Shown here: piece by piece, positions 37,387-45,417 of the stretch
How positions within the stretch are numbered: position 1 is the first letter of the stretch
How the letters are laid out: the number at the start of each line of letters is the position of its first letter
From: Salticus scenicus
Taxonomy: Eukaryota; Arthropoda; Arachnida; Araneae; Salticidae
Assembly: GCA_963930645.1 (NCBI GenBank)
Contig: OZ005649.1
Coordinates: forward strand, 81,143,126-81,207,125
Length of the DNA: 64,000 nucleotides
Direction: 5' to 3'
The notes under the pieces: generated by a model
Seen by the model: the letters and a program-made list of their open reading frames with translations, nothing else
What the model was told of the DNA's origin: nothing
Databases searched by the model: none
Program-made: the position numbers and the translations under genes

Positions 37387-40300
37387 GATTATTTTGAATA
37401 TGATTTACATATTTAATATGTTTTTGATATAATAATATTTTGTTATGATAATAAAGGATCAACACAATTTAGATAATGTTATTTTATGAAAAATTAAAAA
37501 AAAAAAAAAAAAAAAAAAAACCTTTGTTCCTATCTTTTTATCGCAGAGTGTAATCTTAAATTAGAAAAATTTTAGTCTTAAATCTTTTCTAAATTAGTCT
37601 TAAAACAAAAATTAGTCAAGGAATAGTGTTATTTTATAATAATAATAAATGATAAGCACAATTTAGATAGCGTTATTTTATGAAAAATCAAAGAAAAAAC
37701 CCTTTGTTCCTATCTTTTCGTCGCGGGTGTAGTTCTTTTAGTTTTATTACACTGTATATTAAAAGTACTAACCATTTTCTTGGCATCTCTCTGACCGTCC
37801 GGACGTTAGGACGTTATGTATTCATTCATAAGTTTTTTTTTTTTTTTTTTTAAATATACATATAATTAGAAATTCCTTAAATAAGAATTTTTACCAACGA
37901 AAATCGTATATTATAATCACAAGTTTTATCTTGTAAATTATAATAATATTTCTCCTTTTAAAGTAAAGCTTGCAAAATTCAAACGAATTATATTAAAATT
38001 ACGAATATTAAAATTTTGCTAAACTATTACTGAATAATTTTGAATTTATTCGTATTCTGTGCATTTCCTTTACTATTTTGTTATTATGCTATAAATTAAA
38101 ACAATAGCTGTATTAAATCCAAGACAGCTAGCTATGTTCTCTCCTTATAGGATAGGAGAGATTGTGCATACGTGCAGGAGAGATTGCGCTTAATTATAAC
38201 TACACTTAAATTGTTAACGATAATAATTGAACTTAAATAATATTCTTGTAAAGTGTTTGAAAAATATTATTTTTGCATTAAGAATGGCTATTTTAATTTA
38301 GTAATAAAAAAAAAGAGGAAAATAACAGAAATTTAAAAAGAGTTAAAAAGTTTTAATTAAAGGAAAATTATTTAGGGAATCACAAGAAGACAGATCCAAA
38401 TAACAAAAATTAACATTTAATTACTAAATATTACGTTTAACTTAAAATTAATGCAATTCCTTTTCAGTTTATATAGTATCTTGTTTTCTGACTTGATGAT
38501 TTCCTGTTTACCCCAATCGTTGCACTTATTGTTATAAATAGGACAGTGTTCGGGCAACCATCTGCCACACGTAACATATATAAACTAGTCCATAAGAAAT
38601 CGTTTAATTTAAAAATATTTTGTACAATTCTATAGAAATTCCTGGGAACAGTTATGAAAATTCAAGCAATTATTTTTGAAAACGCGACAAATTAATCACA
38701 TTTTATATTAGACACCTGAAGCAATCAACATACACATTCAAGTTAGCACCCCACTATTGATGATGCACAACTACTTGAAGTCTCAGTACACACACTGTAT
38801 TCCTTTCTGCCGATCTACTATGCGCGCAATCTCTATTAAGTTTATCTTATAATTAAATAATCTATATTTTAATACGTATTAAAAAGATATCCATTTAAAA
38901 CAACATTGCATAACACTAATCAACAGTCACAGAAAGGCAGACAGAAGGAAATTCCGTATGCAAAAAGAACGTGTCAGATAATTTCAATTAATTTCTTATT
39001 AAAAAAAAAAAAAAAAAAAATCTGGTGTGAAACAACCACACAACTTCCATTACTTACTATTACACGTATTATACGCATTTTTTGGAGATAATGTAATTAG
39101 AAGACATAAAATTGATGTAACGAAATAGACAGATAAAAATTTTTCTGCAAAAGAAACTTGATACGAGTGTAAAGACACATAAAACAGAGTAAGGTAGGAA
39201 TATGCAATTCCAACAATCTAAGAGTACGCAATCCCAATAATCATGATGTTGTTTGCGATATGCGTCTAACTTTAGTGCTATTTTGAAATGCAAGCTAGTG
39301 GGAACTGCTGTGCGAAAAAAAAATATAAAAAACTACAAAAACACAGAAATTACGTAAATTTAATTATTTTTACCTATTTTCTTAAATATTTATAGCATTT
39401 TGGAAGTATTATTGAGATAAAACTACAAATATTTAAATAGAAAAGTTTATGGGATTCAAGCTGTAAGAAACTAACCTAAGCCTCACTGCGAGAACGATTC
39501 AGGTCGACTTCAATAAATAACGTTGCACTTCGTTTGATTAGATAATCGTCGATGTGTGCAAGAGTACGCAGTTATGTATGTTACAAGACTACGCGCGTAC
39601 TCTTACATGCAACTTTTTATAATAGTTTTTACATGCATTGTAATCTTTTTTTTTTTTTTTTTAATAGGATGTCTAGGCAACAAAGAAGTATTCAAAGAAG
39701 TTTTTTGTACTCCAAAACAATTTCTGGATGCAAAAACACGCATCGAGGAAAGCGAAAGTAAGAGAGAGGTAGCTAAATCGTTAGGAATGCATGAAGCAGC
39801 TGTGATTATCACAAAAAAGGTCATCTCCAGCCAGATGTTTGGACAGATACTCTCAAATATTTTCTTCGGAAGTGAAAATAGAACTTTGTGAGTACATAAA
39901 AAAATAAAGTAGATAGCATGTTGTATGGACTAACCACTAAACAAATACGAGAAATTGCTTTTAATTTTCCAGAGATTAATAGATTAAAATATCACTTTAA
40001 TAAAGAAAAGAAAACTGCTGCTATGGAGTGGCTTCGTCTATTCATGAAAAGGCATCCAGAATTGTCATTGCATACGCCAACCTCAACAAGTGTTGCTCGA
40101 GCGATAAGATTTAATAAGCCTCAATGCAATCGCTACTTTTAAAATCTGGCGAAGTTATTGTATACTTTAGAAGCTACCTCCTCACGCTATTTACAGTATG
40201 GATGAGACTGGGTTCTCCACTTGAACAAAGAGGAAGCACTGCGTCAATAAGATTTCTGGTGCTGAACGTGGTATCAACGTAATATTCGTAAATATAGTCA

Positions 40301-43300
40301 ATAATTCTGAGAATTATATTCCACCAACATTCATAATTCCTCGCAAGCGTATGAAAGCCGACCTTCTGGACAGGGCTTCGCCTGCTTCTATAGGAATAAC
40401 ATCAGACATGAGTTACATCAAAAAAGCTTTGTTTGTGGACTGGTTACCTCATTTTAAAGATCATGCAAGACCTAGCAAAGACAATCGAAGTACTATTGAT
40501 ATTATATAGCCACACGTCACACTGCATCTTAGAGGCAGTTAATTTCTTTCCGGTTAACCACATTCATACTCTTACAATACCAACTTACAGCAGCCACAAA
40601 GCTCAGCCACTTGATCGCTGCATCCATAACAGCCTCAAGACGTTTTACACATTGGAATGCAAAAAAAAAAAAAAAAAAAAAAAAAAAACGCATAATCATC
40701 CTGGTCGAGTGACAACAACTTACCAAATTACTGAAATTTTGACTTCGGCTTATCTCAAAACAGCTATTTCCGCAAATTCCATTCAAAGTTTCAATGTATC
40801 TAGAATACAACCATTAAAACCGGACATTTTTGGAGAAGACGATTTTTTACCCAATGCAGTAACAGAAAGACCCTTGCCGGAAACTCGAGATGAACAAAAT
40901 TTCCATCTAGTTCATGATCCAGTACAAACCTTTGATTGTGGGGAAAATACTACATCTGAAGTGGCTGACGTCATTGGCGATGATAATATGGGATAGAACT
41001 AATGAACAGGTAGAGCAACATCAGACTGGCAACTTAGGGAGAATTGAGAAGACCAATTAGTAGTAGAGCAAAACTATCAATGAAAGATCAAAGGAAATTA
41101 CTGTTCCAGCTAGTAACAACAATGTACCGGGAAATTCATCAGTGCGTCCTCATGCACAACAAATGAAATAAGAAGCAAATTGCAATGTAAGAACACGTCA
41201 TATAAAAATAGTCAAAATATTTTGAGAGAAAGGGCGCATACACCACCTGCCTGCTTTAAAAATAAAGGAATTAAATCTCCTCACGTACCGCTTTCAGTTG
41301 TACCCCCACTACCACAAGATGAAGTATTCTCAAGATCTAACCGGAAAAGAACAAAATCCGACATTTTGAGTGGGTCTCCTCTCCTTACAAGTTGGCTCTC
41401 GAAGAGGATTCGGCCTCTAAACAAATACCAAAAAAAAAACTAAAAAGAATTCCAAATCCAACTACTACAGGGGCCTAAAAACGGTTTCATGTTCTAAAGA
41501 AGACACCAAAAAGAAACTGTGGAAATGTCCACCATGTGGTGAAGCATACTTAGACCACCCAGACAAAGTCAAAGACTGGATAGGATGCTCGAAATGCAGG
41601 GAGAGGTTGCATGAAGCTTTTACGGGCTATGAAGGTGTAGTAAATTTTATTTGTGACCACTGCAAGTAACGCTGGCACGAATTTTCAGAACATTTTTCAT
41701 GTGTACTCTTATCAACTCACATGCGTACTCTTATCCAACAGCACTTGTAAGAGTACGCGATTTTTACTTTTGTTATTTTTTAATTTTTCCAAAGATGTGG
41801 TATATTTTTGTCACGTTTTATGTTATTTTATGAAAGATGTGTGAATTAACAACAAAATAAAAGTTTTATATGTAGAGCACTTTACTTTAGAGCAGCTTGA
41901 ACCTTAAGTGCATACTCTTAGACCAGCCTACCCTATACACAGCGAGTTAAAAAATAAGGGAAAAAATGGTAGAGTTATTTTTTGAAACACTAATTTCCGA
42001 AATCTAAAACTCGCCTACCTAATCAGAAAGATTAATTTTCCTGTAATAACTGCCTAATACATGAGAAAAGATATGTAAAATGGGTTTATGTAACAATTTT
42101 CAAGAAAAACGTTAGAGCTGTTTTTGAGATAAAAACTTTTACCGAAACATAACATACTTAATTATTTACCTGAAAACTATAACTACATACAAAAGAATAT
42201 TTAAAATTGAGTTAATATGGCGAGTTTGAAAAAAATCCGTTCACCCTTTTTAAAGGAACGCACTTGTGAGACCTGAAATTGAGCTATTTATACAGGAAGC
42301 CTATCGATTTTACTCAACTAACCAACTATATCACTCGAAAGTACATCTAATAGAGTGTTTATATAGTAACTTTGGAGAAAATTGTTTGAGCCGTTTTTGA
42401 GATACGGACTTACGATCCCAATTCTGGTTTTCAAATTTTCACCAAAATTTGGAAAATTCATCTGTAACCAGACCTATATCAATTCTGAAGAATCTTAGTT
42501 CTGTCTTTATTAGTTTTGGAAATATGATAGCCAGAATATTCCCCACATACATACACACACACACACATACTTACCAATTACCAAAAACTACTATTATGGA
42601 CTCAGGTGACCTTAAAACGTGTAAATCAGGGTAAAATTTGGTATCGAATGTTTGGACCGAATACAATACTTCCATTACCTACGGTAGTCGGGTAAGGAAG
42701 TAAAAAAAAATATTTTTTAAAGACGCATTTTTATTTAAAAACGTAATAAAAACACCTGCTTAGTATGTGTGGATAATATACATGTATGGAAAATTTCAGC
42801 TTAATCACATAAATTCAAAAAGAAATTTTGAAATGAAGTTGGAAGTACAACCTCTTACCCTCACTCCGCTCCTAAATACGTTATTGCTTAACCAATGTAC
42901 TGTCGTCGGAATTATACGCGTATACAAAAGTTAATCGCAATTGGATGATAGGAAGTGTTAAAACTAGTGAAAAAAATCTGACTGAATTTTAGGACGCAGA
43001 GAAATCTTTTAAATCCTTTATTAATTGAGTATACAATTGTCATCGAAGTTATGCTTATATGCAAAAATTGAGCTAAATCGGACAATATGAAGTGCGTTAA
43101 TATTTCAAAAAATCTGAACTAGAGTTGGGAGCCTTGGGCTTCCATGGACCTAGCCCTAAGTCCGTTTATGTGTTATCATGTATTGTCCTCAGAGTAATAT
43201 ATGTAGCACATTTTCAGACCAATCGAATACGAATGGAAATTCAATACTTAGATTTAATTCACGTGCATAAATAAACAACATTCCACACTTAAACAAGTTA

Positions 43301-45381
43301 TTAACCTACAAAGTTAATTAAAAGCAAGTACTTTTACTTTTTTTTTATGATAACTTACTAATGTTTTAGTTGAAATGAATAAAATTAGACAATAATTTTT
43401 AATAAACGATTTTTTGTTTAGAAATGAGTACTAAATATTTACTTACGGGCATAGAGTATTAATCTGCTGCAGTGTCGGAAATCCTTGTATTGAAAATATA
43501 TCTGTCGAGTAAAGAAGCTCATGACAGGTATCTGGGTAGGATCTTTCACATATATTTCCATTTATTCCTAATATTAATATTAAAAATATACATGAAAATT
43601 TTATTGGTCTAACTATTTGTACAATTGAATGAAATATAAACAATGATACACACAAAATACAAAAAAAAAAAAAAAAAAAAAAAGAAAGAAAGAAAGAAAA
43701 AGAAAAAATAAAAATTATGTGTTTTAGAATAGATATATAAAACTCTTTTCCTCTATATTTTCTCGTTTCTGTGTTTAGCTCGCAAAACTTCAACTTTATT
43801 TCAAATATTCAAACTGAAAAATGCAACTAAAAATTTATTTTTCAACTAATATCCATTTATATAATAAAACGTATCTAAGAATTTTCGTGTAGCCCTGTAA
43901 ACAAATCATCGATGCCATTCGTACCATATTTTATAGTAAATACACTATTCCGCACTTGAAGCGCAAGCGTAAGGTATTTTTCAACGACAAACTTGATATT
44001 TTCATCTTTATTCTGTATGTTAGATTCGTTATATTATGAACAGAGAAATAATATTAAATTATCTAATATAATAATATCCTTTTTTGAGCTTTTGTACCGT
44101 ATCCAGTCGCACTATTTTAACGATTTTAATTTTCAGTAGGAAACATGTTTAGCATACCTCATAAAACATGTATCAGTTTATTTATTTATTTGTTTATGAC
44201 AAATATTACGAAAATTAAGACGTAAATAAATAAACAAATAGCTAGATAAACCAAAATTATTAAAAATTTTCAAATGCGTTAAAATTGTTACAAACACGGC
44301 AAAATAATTTTTATACAAAACAAATGAAATTTGTAAGATTACTTTTGTTGTTGTGCTTATATCACATTCGAGAAAAATAGTACAATATTAAATATCAAGT
44401 ATAAATACTTTTGGTTTTATATAAATTCTAAAAATAATGTTTAAAGTGGAAGCAATAATTTCTTTTAAATTGTCATTCATTATAAGAAAACAACTAATTA
44501 ATGAATTTGTGTAGTTTTCCATGTTTAATAAAATGAAATAAGGCTAATTTAAAATTTCTTATTTTAACACGACTAATCAATACATATTTTTTTTATTAAT
44601 TTATAAATCGTGTACAAATAATATAATTTATAGATGTATGAAATATTTTGCAAAGGGAATATGAAACGAAAGTGAATATGAAAAATGTTTCATAAACTGA
44701 CTAAAAAAAATTAGAGTTATACACCACAAATTTTATATCGTTCTGATTGCAGTGAATCAGTAAGCCAACTAGTTTGAAAGTTGAAGATAATTTAGGGAAA
44801 AAATGATTCAAATTAATGTTTTTAATATTAATTACTATTATTAGACCTTTAATTTGATTTCGATTAAAAAAGCGTTTTATTATTATTATTTTTTTTTTTT
44901 CGTTTACATTTTTCAGAAATGTTATTTAAATACATTAAAATTGTTGACTTATAGTTACTTTAATAAATAAAGTTGCGTATACAAATTATGAAATGCGGAA
45001 GTAATTCCCAAAATACTAAAAACTAAAATTAAAAACTGTTGTCAAGTATTTAAAAAATAAATATAACTTTTCTTTTAAATTTCAATTAATTATTCTCTTA
45101 CTTTATAAAGTATGTTCCATTACTAGTATACTAAATAATAAAAGTTCTACAATATTTAACATATCCTAAAACATAGCTAATGTCTTAAATGTATCGTATA
45201 TACTGTATAACATAACAGTATCACATTTAAAATATATATATATATATATTAACACTTTTGCAGTTAAAACATTTTACACGTCAATGTTCCATAAATGGAA
45301 CATGAAATAAAAAATTCATTCAAAAATTAAATATCATGAATACTGACTTGAAAAATATTATCAAATATAATAGAAAGATGG

Positions 45382-45417
<36 letters not shown>

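Noticed and set aside
40529..40810. Minus-strand open frame with a poly-Phe run
   Set aside because: It is the shadow of the pogo-like transposase on the other strand, and the Phe run is the 27-A tract.
43568..43793. Upstream extension of the exon 2 reading frame
   Set aside because: It runs through a poly-A tract giving poly-Phe, and the phase-matched acceptor at 43568 joins exon 1 better.
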